Origin: CAZBSE01 sp964494385
GTDB taxonomy: Bacteria > Actinomycetota > Humimicrobiia > Humimicrobiales > Humimicrobiaceae
Assembly: GCA_964494385.1 (NCBI GenBank)
Contig: CAZBSE010000003.1
Coordinates: forward strand, 28,850-92,849
DNA length: 64,000 nt
Reading direction: 5' to 3'
In this document: positions 36,619-45,395 of the stretch, piece by piece
Layout: each line of letters begins with the position of its first letter
Numbering within the stretch: position 1 is the stretch's first letter
Translations under genes and position numbers: made by a program
The notes under the pieces: generated by a model
The model's input: only the letters and a program-made list of their open reading frames with translations
Databases searched by the model: none
What the model was told of the DNA's origin: nothing

Positions 36619-36636
36619 TGGGGTGTTTTTACTAAA

Positions 36637-37059
36637 ATGTTAAGGATGATTAAGAATTTTTTTATCAATATATGGAATGTTATAAGGAAACCCAGGACTG
36701 TTGCTTATACGGGGGAAAAGATGATAATTCCCGAAGGCAGCAGGGGTGTTCTCCATTTAAAGCTGGATCTGGATTCCCTGGAGGTCATTTGTAACGGCTG
36801 CGGGGTATGCAGCATGATTTGTCCGCAGGATAGTATAGAAGTAAAGAAGAGAGTTGATGATAATGGGAGAGAAGTTCTGGATGAATTTTATCTGGATTTG
36901 AGAAAATGCATTTTTTGTGGCAATTGTGTCGAATTCTGTGAAAGGAATGCTATTAATTTATCCTACAAATATCAGCTTGCCGAGTTTAGTGAGAAAAATT
37001 TAAAATTAGAAAAAATCGAATTAATAAAACCATCAAGCAAGATAAGAGATTTCTGGTAA
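36637..37059 (+). CDS. NuoI-like two-cluster ferredoxin subunit
   Basis: The 140-residue product has two 4Fe-4S motifs, CNGCGVCSMICP (about 53-64) and CIFCGNCVEFCE (about 89-100). The second ends in Glu where Pro is usual. The N-terminal amphipathic stretch (MLRMIKNFFINIWNVIRKP) matches the membrane-contacting start of NuoI. It would bring electrons to the NuoB-like subunit. There are no NuoE, F or G genes, so its donor is probably ferredoxin or another soluble partner. Confidence 0.85.
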   Translation: MLRMIKNFFINIWNVIRKPRTVAYTGEKMIIPEGSRGVLHLKLDLDSLEVICNGCGVCSMICPQDSIEVKKRVDDNGREVLDEFYLDLRKCIFCGNCVEFCERNAINLSYKYQLAEFSEKNLKLEKIELIKPSSKIRDFW

Positions 37060-37066
37060 GGATATT

Positions 37067-37612
37067 ATGTCATTTGAAAGTCACCTGATAATTATAATAA
37101 TACACTACATAAGTCTTTCCGGACTGGTGATATCCGGACTTCTGGCATTGTTTCTTGCCGGCGGGAGAAAAAAATTATTTTTTATGTTCCTTTCTTTTTT
37201 ATTTGCAGGAATTTTAAACTTTGTCTATTATTCCGGTGTCTTATTTTTTATAGCCGGAATCATTATTATCTTCTTTTTTTTAGCATTATACTTATTTGTT
37301 TCCCAGGTAGAATTGTTTAACACGGGTCAGGAATTAAAAAAAGAGGAAAGGAAATTATCCCGCAGTGCCGCAGGCAGTGTTATGAGCGTTCTTCTGCCGT
37401 TTTTATTGTGCTCCGCTGCTGGTTATTTAGTTTATGATTATACGTCCGATTTTTTAGACAAAGTCTCAGGCATGGAAAATATTTCTATTTTAAGTCTGGG
37501 AGATATTGCTAAGAGACTACTGTCTGATTACAGCTTGGCCGTGATCCTTACAATCTCATTATTGTTCCTATCCTTTTTGTGGTTTTTAATTATGGGACAG
37601 GAGGAGAAATGA
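37067..37612 (+). CDS. divergent NuoJ-like membrane subunit
   Basis: The 181-residue product has five predicted membrane segments. The third (YYSGVLFFIAGIIIIFFFLALYLF) resembles the conserved NuoJ helix VYVGAIxVLFLF. It starts eight bases after the NuoI-like gene and overlaps the NuoK-like start (ATGA). A polar linker (about 87-105) separates helices 3 and 4, as in NuoJ. Weak sequence similarity; strong positional support. Confidence 0.62.
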   Translation: MSFESHLIIIIIHYISLSGLVISGLLALFLAGGRKKLFFMFLSFLFAGILNFVYYSGVLFFIAGIIIIFFFLALYLFVSQVELFNTGQELKKEERKLSRSAAGSVMSVLLPFLLCSAAGYLVYDYTSDFLDKVSGMENISILSLGDIAKRLLSDYSLAVILTISLLFLSFLWFLIMGQEEK

Positions 37613-37950
37613 GCTTTCAATTTATAATATATTTTAACCTTGCCCTTTTTCTGCTGGGAGTGTTTGGAATCTTATACAGCAAGGATATTGTATCACTGTT
37701 TATTTCCTATCAGTTTATAATTATCTCTGCTGCTGTTAATTTCCTGAGCTTTTCAAAGTTGTTATATAAGTATTCAATGTGGGGTGTAATTTTTATTATT
37801 TTCGGAGTTGTATCTATTTACTTTTTAATGTTTTGTATTATCTATTACATTTACATGAAGCTGGATCCACTGCAGAAAAGAGTTTTTTACAGGAATTTCA
37901 GATTATTTAAAATAACCAGAAGTGACTGGTGGGGAGAAGATAATTTATAA
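37609..37950 (+). CDS. divergent NuoK-like membrane subunit
   Basis: The product starts at the ATG of an ATGA overlap with the previous gene and has an AGGAG ribosome binding site. It has three membrane segments in about 113 residues, the NuoK layout (FNLALFLLGVFGILYSKDIVSLFISYQF, ISAAVNFLSFS). The two membrane Glu residues of NuoK that take part in proton transfer have no counterpart; the IELMLNAANL region reads SYQFIIISAAVNFL here. A basic C-terminal tail follows. Confidence 0.65.
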   Translation: MSFQFIIYFNLALFLLGVFGILYSKDIVSLFISYQFIIISAAVNFLSFSKLLYKYSMWGVIFIIFGVVSIYFLMFCIIYYIYMKLDPLQKRVFYRNFRLFKITRSDWWGEDNL

Positions 37951-37953
37951 GAT

Positions 37954-39441
37954 ATGAACTTTTTAATTTACATCAGTGAAAAAATAAATCCTCTGCAGAG
38001 TATAATCGTTCTGTCTGCTTCAGTTTTGATTTCTTCTTTTTTCGCGGTCTCCGGGAGAAAAGCCTTTAAGAAATTTATAATTGTAATTACTTTTATATCC
38101 TTGATTTCCGCTTTTTACCTTAATATTTATAGTTTTATATCAGCCGGTAATTTTTCCAGCTCCCTTCTGACCTTCGGGACGCTGCAGGTAATCGAGGTAA
38201 GCATGATTTTATTCAGCACGCTTAACCTGCTTCTCTTTATTGCCATATACGAAATAGACTGTAACCATTTTATTAAAATATTAATGCTGCTTTTATTTTC
38301 AGCCATCTGTGCTATTTTTGTGGTCGTAGCCGGAAACTTTATCTTATTTTTTACCAGCCTGACACTATTCGTTTTGACCATATTCCAGCTTGCAGCCAGC
38401 CTAAACCTGAACATAAGCAAGTCAAGACCTCATATACTCGGATATTTCCTAAGACCGGTCCTGACAGTGATTCTTTTCTTTTTCGGGTTTTCATTATTTT
38501 ATGGTGCTGCTGAATTTAAGAGCATGGACCAGATTTTGAATTCGGAAAGTATTTCTAATCCGCTGATAGCGCTGGGCTTGATTATTTTTGGAATTGCGAT
38601 GTATCTCTATTTTTTCTTATTTCCTTTTCAGAATCCCTATCTGGGGATGGTGAAAAGAAGTAGATTTTCTTCAAATGCTGTTATATGGTTTCTTTATTTT
38701 CCGGTAGGATTTTTCATATTTCTAAAATTTGGTGATTTATACAATTATTATATAGGAAAAAGCAGCATTTATATGTCCATAACTTTTATGGTAATTGCCT
38801 TCGTATGTATGCTTGCAGGGAATATTGGAGCAATTACCACAGGCAGCATCAGAAGAATATTATCATTTTTATTCCTATTTTTTACAGGTATTTTCCTGCT
38901 TAATCTTTCCATGTTTTCTGCAGGAATTATAAGCAGTGTCTCAACTAAGTGGATCAATATGGCAAATATCCTCCTTATAATGCTTAGTTTTATACCAATA
39001 AGCAGTGTTTTTAACGAAGTTGAAAAAAACACAGGAAGTGATTCCATTAATGGCTTAGCAGGATTTGGCAGAAGTAATATTTTTATTGTAATAAATCTTA
39101 TAATATTATTTTTATCATGGCTGATGCCGGCACTTTATATTTTACCGCTTATGAGGAGTAGAATGGTTTCATCAGGCGCAGTAGCCTTGAATATAATATT
39201 AATGGCTATAATAGCGATTGTAATTATATTCCTGACCGTAAATATTTTTAGGGTAATTATCCAATTTTTTAAAAGATCTCCCGGCGGAACGGTGCAAAAA
39301 ATCAGATTTCCCCGATTTTTCTATATTTATATTACTTTTTTTACTTTAATCATACTTGCGGTTTCAGTATTGTGCCTGCTGGAAATATCAGGTATAAGTA
39401 CCGGAACCGGTAGTTTTAAAATAACTGACTTTAATCTTTAA
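37954..39441 (+). CDS. divergent NuoN/antiporter-like membrane subunit
   Basis: The 495-residue product has about 13-14 membrane segments with the NuoN/Mrp-type core. FLFPFQNPYLGMVKRS corresponds to APFHFWLPDAYEGAP, and TTGSIRRILSFLFLFFTGIFLLNL corresponds to the SIKRLLAYSSIAHAGYLLLGL helix. The key charged residues are lost: the helix-5 Glu aligns with Thr/Ser (FFTSLTLF), and the Lys before FPF aligns with an uncharged residue. It is the only antiporter-like subunit in the cluster. Confidence 0.7.
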   Translation: MNFLIYISEKINPLQSIIVLSASVLISSFFAVSGRKAFKKFIIVITFISLISAFYLNIYSFISAGNFSSSLLTFGTLQVIEVSMILFSTLNLLLFIAIYEIDCNHFIKILMLLLFSAICAIFVVVAGNFILFFTSLTLFVLTIFQLAASLNLNISKSRPHILGYFLRPVLTVILFFFGFSLFYGAAEFKSMDQILNSESISNPLIALGLIIFGIAMYLYFFLFPFQNPYLGMVKRSRFSSNAVIWFLYFPVGFFIFLKFGDLYNYYIGKSSIYMSITFMVIAFVCMLAGNIGAITTGSIRRILSFLFLFFTGIFLLNLSMFSAGIISSVSTKWINMANILLIMLSFIPISSVFNEVEKNTGSDSINGLAGFGRSNIFIVINLIILFLSWLMPALYILPLMRSRMVSSGAVALNIILMAIIAIVIIFLTVNIFRVIIQFFKRSPGGTVQKIRFPRFFYIYITFFTLIILAVSVLCLLEISGISTGTGSFKITDFNL

Positions 39442-39470
39442 GTATAGCATAGATTAACCATTCGACTGTC

Positions 39471-40241
39471 TTGGAAAAGCAAAAAAAAAGATTTAATATA
39501 AAGCATTTTATGATTATTATCTTGGTGCTGCTTATAGCAATAATAGTAATAATAAGTGTAAATAAATTTTCCTTTAAAAAAGAATATGAGCCGGGCACTG
39601 CACTTGCTTGTGAACTGCCCAGATATAGATTTATAGATATGGACAATATAGGAATCACGGGCGATGCTGATAATGATAAAATAAATGACCAGAAAGATAT
39701 TATGCAGGGTGCAAAAAAGCAGCTCGAAAATCCGGCCAGGAATATTCTTCTGGAAAAGGAAGAACCCAATTATTATCAGGGTGGAAATCCGCCTGAAAAT
39801 CTGGCGATTAGCACAGATATAGTGGCCAGGGCTTTCCTGGAAGCAGGTTTTGATTTAAGGGGACTGGTATACGAAGATATAAGCAGTAATTTTGAAAAGT
39901 ATCCCCTAAAAGAGATCTGGAACCAGAAAGTTTGCGATCCCAATATTGATTACCGCAGGATACAGAATCTGGAAATTTTCTTCAAAAGAAATGCAAAAGA
40001 TCTGGATATATTATTTAATGCCCTGGATGAAGAGAAATTGAATTCGTGGCTCCCGGGGGATGTAATTTTTTTTGATATGGATAAAGATGGTTACAGTGAT
40101 ACCGCGGGCATCATTTCAGATAGCACCACCAGAGATGGTGTCCCCAAGGTGATTTATAACTACATTGATTTCGAATATACTGTGGAGAAAGATATTTTAG
40201 GTGAAAAGATTATCACCGGTCATTACAGGTTTCCCCGATAA
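39471..40241 (+). CDS. DUF1287 protein, membrane-anchored
   Basis: The 256-residue product has an N-terminal membrane anchor (about 13-31) and an extracellular DUF1287 domain (YYQGGNPPENLAISTDIVARAF; DPNIDYRRIQNLEIFFKR; WLPGDVIFF; ITGHYRFPR). Where many relatives have Cys-Thr-Asp, this one has Ser-Thr-Asp, and the GHIGIV His is replaced (SDTAGII). Two Asp-rich calcium-loop-like stretches occur (DADNDKINDQKD and DMDKDGYSD). It may be a non-catalytic wall protein. The TTG start is 30 bases after the NuoN-like gene and lacks a clear ribosome binding site. Confidence 0.72.
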   Translation: MEKQKKRFNIKHFMIIILVLLIAIIVIISVNKFSFKKEYEPGTALACELPRYRFIDMDNIGITGDADNDKINDQKDIMQGAKKQLENPARNILLEKEEPNYYQGGNPPENLAISTDIVARAFLEAGFDLRGLVYEDISSNFEKYPLKEIWNQKVCDPNIDYRRIQNLEIFFKRNAKDLDILFNALDEEKLNSWLPGDVIFFDMDKDGYSDTAGIISDSTTRDGVPKVIYNYIDFEYTVEKDILGEKIITGHYRFPR

Positions 40242-40421
40242 ATCTAAAAAAATCATAAATGGTATTATTTTATACGAAACTCTGGTTTTATCTTATACCC
40301 TGTATAATATTTTAATGATGCTTATGAATATACAAATTAATTGATTCTATAAAAATATATAGAATTATAATAAAATTATTTCTAAGAAGATGGTTAAATA
40401 TTTTTTAAAAATACTTTATTT

Positions 40422-41465
40422 ATGCGTTTTACAGAGAAAGTTTATGGGGAAAGTATTTTGAGAAAATCAAAGGTACCCGGAGTAAATTTATTTAAAAAAA
40501 CAGCAGTTTCAGCAATTGTTTTTTTGATATCGATTTTAGTTCTGCTTATCTCACCGGGAAAGGCAGAAGCAATCACTTTAAAAGAATTAGGGAATGCGAT
40601 TGCCAGTCTCAGCAGCGATGAAGAGAACCTGCTGGAAGAAATACTGATATCTGAAGCAGAAGTTGAAAATAAGAAAAACGAGATTGAATCCTTGAACAAA
40701 GAGCTTGAGATATGCGAGAATCAGCTGAAGGAGCTGAATAAAGCCAAAAGAGAGTTATTGAAGGGCATCGAGGAGAAAAGGGAGGTCCTGGCTGAGAAAA
40801 TAATCTTCTCTTATAAGTATGAGAGCAATAATGTGGCAAAGATTATAATTGGCGCCAGGGATCTGAATGAGGTTGTAAATAACATTTACCTTTTTAGGAA
40901 TATAATGAGCAGGGAAGCTGAAATCATAGAACAGCTTCGTTTTGAAAAGGAAGAATATGATAGGGTTTCACGTAAATCCGAAGAGAAAAAGAAGGAAATT
41001 GAGACCGCCAGGGATAGAATTACTGTTGAAAAGGATGAGCTGTCAAGGAGAATGGGGGAGAACAAAATCCTGCTTGAAAAGGTAAAAGGCGAGAAATCGG
41101 AGATCCAGAGCCTCTTGACCGAAATAAAGAAAAGGATAGCACAAATCCAGCCTCCCGGGCTCTCACTGATAGGAGAATGGGATATGATAGCCACGGCCTA
41201 TTATGCTTTTGGAAAGGGAGGCAATGATATAAATGGAAATGGAATAACGGCAATAGGGCTAAGGGCACGGGAAGGGATAGTTGCCGTGGATCCAAGGATT
41301 ATCCCCCTGGGGACAAAACTTTATATACCCGGCTACGGTGAAGCCCTGGCTGCGGATACGGGGGGATGGATAAAGGGCAACAGGATTGATCTGTGTTATG
41401 AATCTCTGGAAGAATGCTTCAGATACGGCAGGAGAAAGATAAAGATATATCTGGTTGAAGATTAA
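40422..41465 (+). CDS. secreted coiled-coil protein with 3D (Asp-Asp-Asp) domain
   Basis: The 347-residue product has a signal peptide (cleavage near AEA at about residue 48), a long coiled coil (about 60-240) and a C-terminal 3D domain. The three Asp of the domain are in VAVDPRIIPLGTKLYIPGYG, AADTGGWIKGNRIDLC. This layout is that of Firmicute-type wall hydrolases (RPF/Sps and YocH-like, lytic transglycosylase fold). TTG 40458 with GGGGAAAG upstream is an alternative start. It is probably involved in peptidoglycan turnover. Confidence 0.85.
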   Translation: MRFTEKVYGESILRKSKVPGVNLFKKTAVSAIVFLISILVLLISPGKAEAITLKELGNAIASLSSDEENLLEEILISEAEVENKKNEIESLNKELEICENQLKELNKAKRELLKGIEEKREVLAEKIIFSYKYESNNVAKIIIGARDLNEVVNNIYLFRNIMSREAEIIEQLRFEKEEYDRVSRKSEEKKKEIETARDRITVEKDELSRRMGENKILLEKVKGEKSEIQSLLTEIKKRIAQIQPPGLSLIGEWDMIATAYYAFGKGGNDINGNGITAIGLRAREGIVAVDPRIIPLGTKLYIPGYGEALAADTGGWIKGNRIDLCYESLEECFRYGRRKIKIYLVED

Positions 41466-41469
41466 GGGA

Positions 41470-42105
41470 TTAGACCATTTTTAAAAATTCGGATAAGGAT
41501 TTAAAATCCCTTATGTACCTTTCTTCAGTCACATTACCATCTATAACTACATCCCGCGGATCAAAAAACGGAACAAGCTTGAATGACGGGTTTTCAAATA
41601 TTCTCATATGTATTTTTTCCATATTTTGGTATTTTTTCCCAAAGGAAAAGAATTTCTGCAATATGATATTAGATACGTTAAGCCCCAGTGAAACAATTAT
41701 ATGGGGTGTAATTATAGAGATTTCCTTGGTAAGGAACCCTGTACAGTTATTTACATGCTTCTTAAGCGGCTGGATGATTTCTGCTGAAGATGTATCTCCC
41801 TTTTTAGAGGCTTTTCTCGGTGTACATTTAACCATATAGGTAATATATAGATCCTCGGTCAGGGAAAGCCCGGTCTGTTTGAATACTTTTCTCATAAACT
41901 TTCCAAGATCGTTACCGGTAAAGGGAACGCCTTTTTTTTCAGCGCCATCGGCACATGGGTAATCACCTATAACTATTATGTTTGCTTTGGGCGATCCTGC
42001 ACCAGGAACGGGTTGTTTTCGGGTTTTTACCAAATCCAAGCACTTTTTACAGCCTGAAACTTCATTACTTAATTTGTTTATACTTTCCCTGGCGCTTATT
42101 GGCAT
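41470..42105 (-). CDS. uracil-DNA glycosylase family 4-like protein with altered catalytic motifs
   Basis: The 211-residue product keeps the 4Fe-4S ligands of family 4 UDG (GCKKC near residue 18, KCTPR and NNCTGFL). It also keeps the overall fold motifs (IIVIGDYPCADGAEKKGVPFTGNDLGKFM; IIVSLGLNVSNIILQ). GEAPG of active enzymes is GDYPC, and the His of the HPS/HPA motif is not seen (FFDPRDVV). Either it is a UDG with an altered specificity or a non-enzymatic relative. There is no strong ribosome binding site. Confidence 0.7.
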   Translation of the reverse strand: MPISARESINKLSNEVSGCKKCLDLVKTRKQPVPGAGSPKANIIVIGDYPCADGAEKKGVPFTGNDLGKFMRKVFKQTGLSLTEDLYITYMVKCTPRKASKKGDTSSAEIIQPLKKHVNNCTGFLTKEISIITPHIIVSLGLNVSNIILQKFFSFGKKYQNMEKIHMRIFENPSFKLVPFFDPRDVVIDGNVTEERYIRDFKSLSEFLKMV

Positions 42106-42288
42106 TTAGATTAAAAATTGCTCTCTGAAAATCATCTGACGTTATAAATTAATCTTGTTTAAAAGTATACAACATAAAAAAAACCGAGTAAATAAAAATT
42201 CACTTATTCTTTATTTTTTTATATATTCTGTTATGATATCACGTGCTTAGTAGTCTGAAGCACAGCATGTAATCGGGAAGGAGATACA

Positions 42289-42918
42289 GTGGCAGAATAT
42301 CAGGAACTGGCAGATGCTATTATAAAGGGCGATAATATAGCAAGCAAAGATATTGCGCAGAAACTGGTCGATGAAAATATGTCACCTGTGGAAATTCTAG
42401 ATAACGGGCTGGTGCCCGGGATGGATATGGTGGGTAAAAAGTTTAAAAATAATGAGATTTACCTGCCTGAAGTATTAATAGCGGCAAGAGCCATGAAATC
42501 TGCAATGGAAGTCATAAAACCAATGCTCACAGAATCGGGCATAGAGACCAAAGGAAAGATAATTATAGGCACGGTACAGGGCGATGTCCATGACATCGGT
42601 AAAAATCTGGTGGGCATGATGCTTGAAGGAGGGGGATATACTGTAATTGACCTGGGAGCCGATGTCCCCCATGAAAAATTTTTAGGTGAGATAAAAAAGA
42701 ACAGTGTAAAACTGATAGGCCTGTCGGCACTTCTTACCACTACAATGATAGGCATGAAGACGGTAATTGGCATGCTTAAAGAAGATAAGGAGACTTCCGA
42801 TGTAAGAGTTATGGTCGGCGGCGCGCCGCTGACACAGGAATTTGCTGATTCCATAGGCGCTAACGGTTATGCTCCTGATGCAACCGGTGCCGTGGAGCTT
42901 GCCGGCAAGCTGCTTTGA
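42289..42918 (+). CDS. methyltransferase cognate corrinoid protein
   Basis: The 209-residue product has the N-terminal helical cap (about 1-85; VEILDNGLVPGMDMVGKKFKNNEIYLPEVLIAA) and the B12-binding domain with the cobalt-ligand motif DVHDIGKN near residue 102, GADVP and VMVGGAPLT. It belongs to the MtbC/MttC/MtaC group that shuttles methyl groups. The start is GTG with GGAAGGAG upstream. No substrate-specific methyltransferase or reactivating protein is adjacent; the MtaA-like gene at 11.2 kb is the only candidate partner in the window. Confidence 0.9.
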   Translation: MAEYQELADAIIKGDNIASKDIAQKLVDENMSPVEILDNGLVPGMDMVGKKFKNNEIYLPEVLIAARAMKSAMEVIKPMLTESGIETKGKIIIGTVQGDVHDIGKNLVGMMLEGGGYTVIDLGADVPHEKFLGEIKKNSVKLIGLSALLTTTMIGMKTVIGMLKEDKETSDVRVMVGGAPLTQEFADSIGANGYAPDATGAVELAGKLL

Positions 42919-43014
42919 GAAGTTGATGTTCTATACCTTAATCATGGATGATCATCATATTATTTTTATAATATTCCCGGGCCAAAAGTTAAAAACCGGT
43001 TAAATCAATTTAAT

Positions 43015-43482
43015 CTATGATTTTAGTTCTATAAACAGGTTGGCCATTTCAATTGCACCCAGTGCGGCCTCCCAGCCCTTATTTCCTCTTTTGGTTCCCG
43101 CTCTTTCAATGGCTTGTTCCAGGCTGTCAGGAGTTATAACCCCAAAAGCTACAGGAATATTAAAATCCAGACCGGTTTTGGCCACTCCTTTAATGGTTTC
43201 ACTGGCAATATACTGATTGTGCGAAGAGTCCCCCTTTATAACCGCGCCCAGGCAGATGATTGCATCATACTTTTTTGATTCTGCCATTACTTTTACCGCC
43301 GAGGGAATTTCAAATGCACCGGGGACCCAGGCTATACTGATGTTATGGTCTTCACACAAATGCCTGTGCAGGCAATCCAGTGCCCCATCCAGAAGCTTTG
43401 ATGTTATAAAGTCATTGTACCTGCTTACCACTATTCCAATCTTTAATTTTTTTGCGTCCAGCTTACCTTCATATTTTTTCAT
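43015..43482 (-). CDS. ribH: 6,7-dimethyl-8-ribityllumazine synthase
   Basis: The 155-residue enzyme condenses 3,4-dihydroxy-2-butanone 4-phosphate with the ribityl-diaminopyrimidine. It shows [37 protein letters not shown] (the catalytic His region) and [20 protein letters not shown]. It is the last gene of the rib operon, 17 bases after ribBA. Confidence 0.95.
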   Translation of the reverse strand: MKKYEGKLDAKKLKIGIVVSRYNDFITSKLLDGALDCLHRHLCEDHNISIAWVPGAFEIPSAVKVMAESKKYDAIICLGAVIKGDSSHNQYIASETIKGVAKTGLDFNIPVAFGVITPDSLEQAIERAGTKRGNKGWEAALGAIEMANLFIELKS

Positions 43483-43499
43483 TGCTTTTCCTTTCTATG

Positions 43500-44723
43500 T
43501 TAATCCAACATATGATTTAATTTATGTTTTTTAGTTGATAGGTATCTTTTATTATTTTTATTGGGAGGTATGGCTATGGGTATTCTTTTGGTTATTTTAA
43601 GCCCATGTCCTTCCAGACCCACTATTTTCTTCGGATTATTAGTCATAAGATGTATGGTAGAAAGGCCCAAATCCGAAAGTATCTGTGCTCCTATACCATA
43701 ATCCCTGAGATCAGCATCAAAACCCAGATAAAGATTTGCTTCAACGGTATCCAGGCCCTTTTCCTGCAGCTCGTAAGCTTTCATTTTATTGCAGAATCCT
43801 ATGCCCCTTCCTTCCTGGGACATATAAAGAAGCACGCCCGAACCTTCTTTATTTATGTTTTTAAATGCGCTGTCTAACTGCTCTCCGCAGTCGCACCTTT
43901 CGGAACCAAATGTATCCCCGGTGAGGCATTGTGAATGTACCCTCACCAGAACATTTTTTTTACCCCTGACTTCGCCCTTGATAAAAGCAATATGGAATTC
44001 AGGTTTTATGGTTGAACTGTAGGTTATTGCTTTAAAATTTCCCCACCTGGTAGGAAGGGTAACCTCGGCAACTTTGTCAATCAGCCTTTCTTTTGTTTTT
44101 CTGTATCTTATAAGTTCTTCAATAGTTATTATCTTAAGATTAAAATCTTTGGCAATTTCCAACATATCGGTAAGGTGGGCAATTTTACCGTCCTGATTAA
44201 TAACCTCACAGATGACACCGGCAGGGAAAAGTTCTGCCAGTTTTGCAAGGTCAACAGCGGCTTCTGTGTGACCGGCCCTGATAAGGACGCCTCCTTCGTA
44301 TGCGGAAAGAGGGAAGATATGACCGGGTATGGTTATATCTGTGGGTTTGGTATCCGGGTTTATGAAAGCCTTTATGGTCTTTAAACTATCTTCTGCTGAG
44401 ATCCCGCCGCCTTTTAGTGATGCGGCATCTATGGATATAGTAAGAACTTCCTGGCCAGGCAGAGAATTATCCCTATCATAATATATGACAGGTACCTTTA
44501 GTTTATTTAATCTTTTTTGCTCGCAGGGTAAAAATATTATTCCCCTGCTGTGAGACATTAGGAAATTTATTGAAGAAGCAGTCACTTTTTCCGCAGCCTG
44601 GAACAGTACCCCTTTATTAGCAGGTGAACTGTCATCGACAATGACTATTATATTTCCGTGCTTTATGCCATCTATGATATCTTTAATGGGACTAATGAAA
44701 TTTTTATTGTTTTGTAAATCCAT
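43500..44723 (-). CDS. ribBA: bifunctional DHBP synthase / GTP cyclohydrolase II
   Basis: The 407-residue product joins two activities of riboflavin synthesis. The N-terminal half (about 1-205) makes the four-carbon unit (VDDSSPANKGVLFQAAEKVT, VLIRAGHTEAAVDLA). The C-terminal half has the GTP cyclohydrolase II zinc motif DTFGSERCDCGEQL, YMSQEGRGIG and DLRDYGIGAQIL. In the first domain, the usual DDExREN motif reads DDSSPANK, which is unusual for the metal site. It overlaps ribE by 20 bases. Confidence 0.93.
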   Translation of the reverse strand: MDLQNNKNFISPIKDIIDGIKHGNIIVIVDDSSPANKGVLFQAAEKVTASSINFLMSHSRGIIFLPCEQKRLNKLKVPVIYYDRDNSLPGQEVLTISIDAASLKGGGISAEDSLKTIKAFINPDTKPTDITIPGHIFPLSAYEGGVLIRAGHTEAAVDLAKLAELFPAGVICEVINQDGKIAHLTDMLEIAKDFNLKIITIEELIRYRKTKERLIDKVAEVTLPTRWGNFKAITYSSTIKPEFHIAFIKGEVRGKKNVLVRVHSQCLTGDTFGSERCDCGEQLDSAFKNINKEGSGVLLYMSQEGRGIGFCNKMKAYELQEKGLDTVEANLYLGFDADLRDYGIGAQILSDLGLSTIHLMTNNPKKIVGLEGHGLKITKRIPIAIPPNKNNKRYLSTKKHKLNHMLD

Positions 44724-45375
44724 ATTTTTCCAGTTTCTCTTTAAGTATTTTATCTTTTAATTTATAAGCGCCCGTATTTTCCATATTTCTGTTCTGCAGA
44801 AAATTTATGATATAGCGGTAAGTCATATCTACTTCAATATTTACCACGCTGCCTGGTATTTTTTGGGGCAAATTTGTATGTTCATATGTATAGGGAACGA
44901 TAACCACACTGAAACCGCTGCCCTTGACTTCGGATACGGTAAAGCTGATACCGTCAACAGCTATGGAACCTTTGGGCACCACAAAATCTCGAATTTCGGG
45001 GGGCAGTTCCAGATTAATTAAACGGGATTTGCCCATATCTGATATATTTAGAATTTTTACCGTACAGTCGGTATGCCCGCTTACTATGTGCCCTCCCAGC
45101 TTATCCAGTGGAGTCATTGAACTTTCAAGATTAACTATATCTCCGGCGGCGTAGTATTTAAAAGAGGTTGTATCAAAGGTATTATATGAAACATCACAGG
45201 TAAAGCTGCTGCCGGCGCAGCTTTTAGCTGTTAGGCATACCCCGTTTACAGATATGGAGTCGCCTACATTTAAGTCTTTTAAAATCTCGCTGCACTGGAT
45301 TTCAATTTCCATGTCTCTGCCGCTGCCGGTTATTTTTTTTATTTTGCCTGTTTCTTCTATAATTCCCGTAAACAT
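44704..45375 (-). CDS. ribE: riboflavin synthase, alpha subunit
   Basis: The 223-residue product has the two repeated lumazine-binding domains: MFTGIIEETGKI with GDSISVNGVCLTA in the first half, and GHIVSGHTDCTVKI with GSIAVDGISFTV in the second. It converts lumazine to riboflavin. It lies between ribD and ribBA. Some annotations name this gene ribC. Confidence 0.95.
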   Translation of the reverse strand: MFTGIIEETGKIKKITGSGRDMEIEIQCSEILKDLNVGDSISVNGVCLTAKSCAGSSFTCDVSYNTFDTTSFKYYAAGDIVNLESSMTPLDKLGGHIVSGHTDCTVKILNISDMGKSRLINLELPPEIRDFVVPKGSIAVDGISFTVSEVKGSGFSVVIVPYTYEHTNLPQKIPGSVVNIEVDMTYRYIINFLQNRNMENTGAYKLKDKILKEKLEKYGFTKQ

Positions 45376-45395
45376 ATGAACCCCTGATTTTATTT

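Noticed and set aside
40962..40977. parS-like GTTTCACGT
   Set aside because: Only the left half matches TGTTTCACGTGAAACA, and it lies inside the 3D-protein gene.
42459..42854. 131-codon minus-strand open frame
   Set aside because: It is antisense to the corrinoid protein gene, which has clear B12 motifs.
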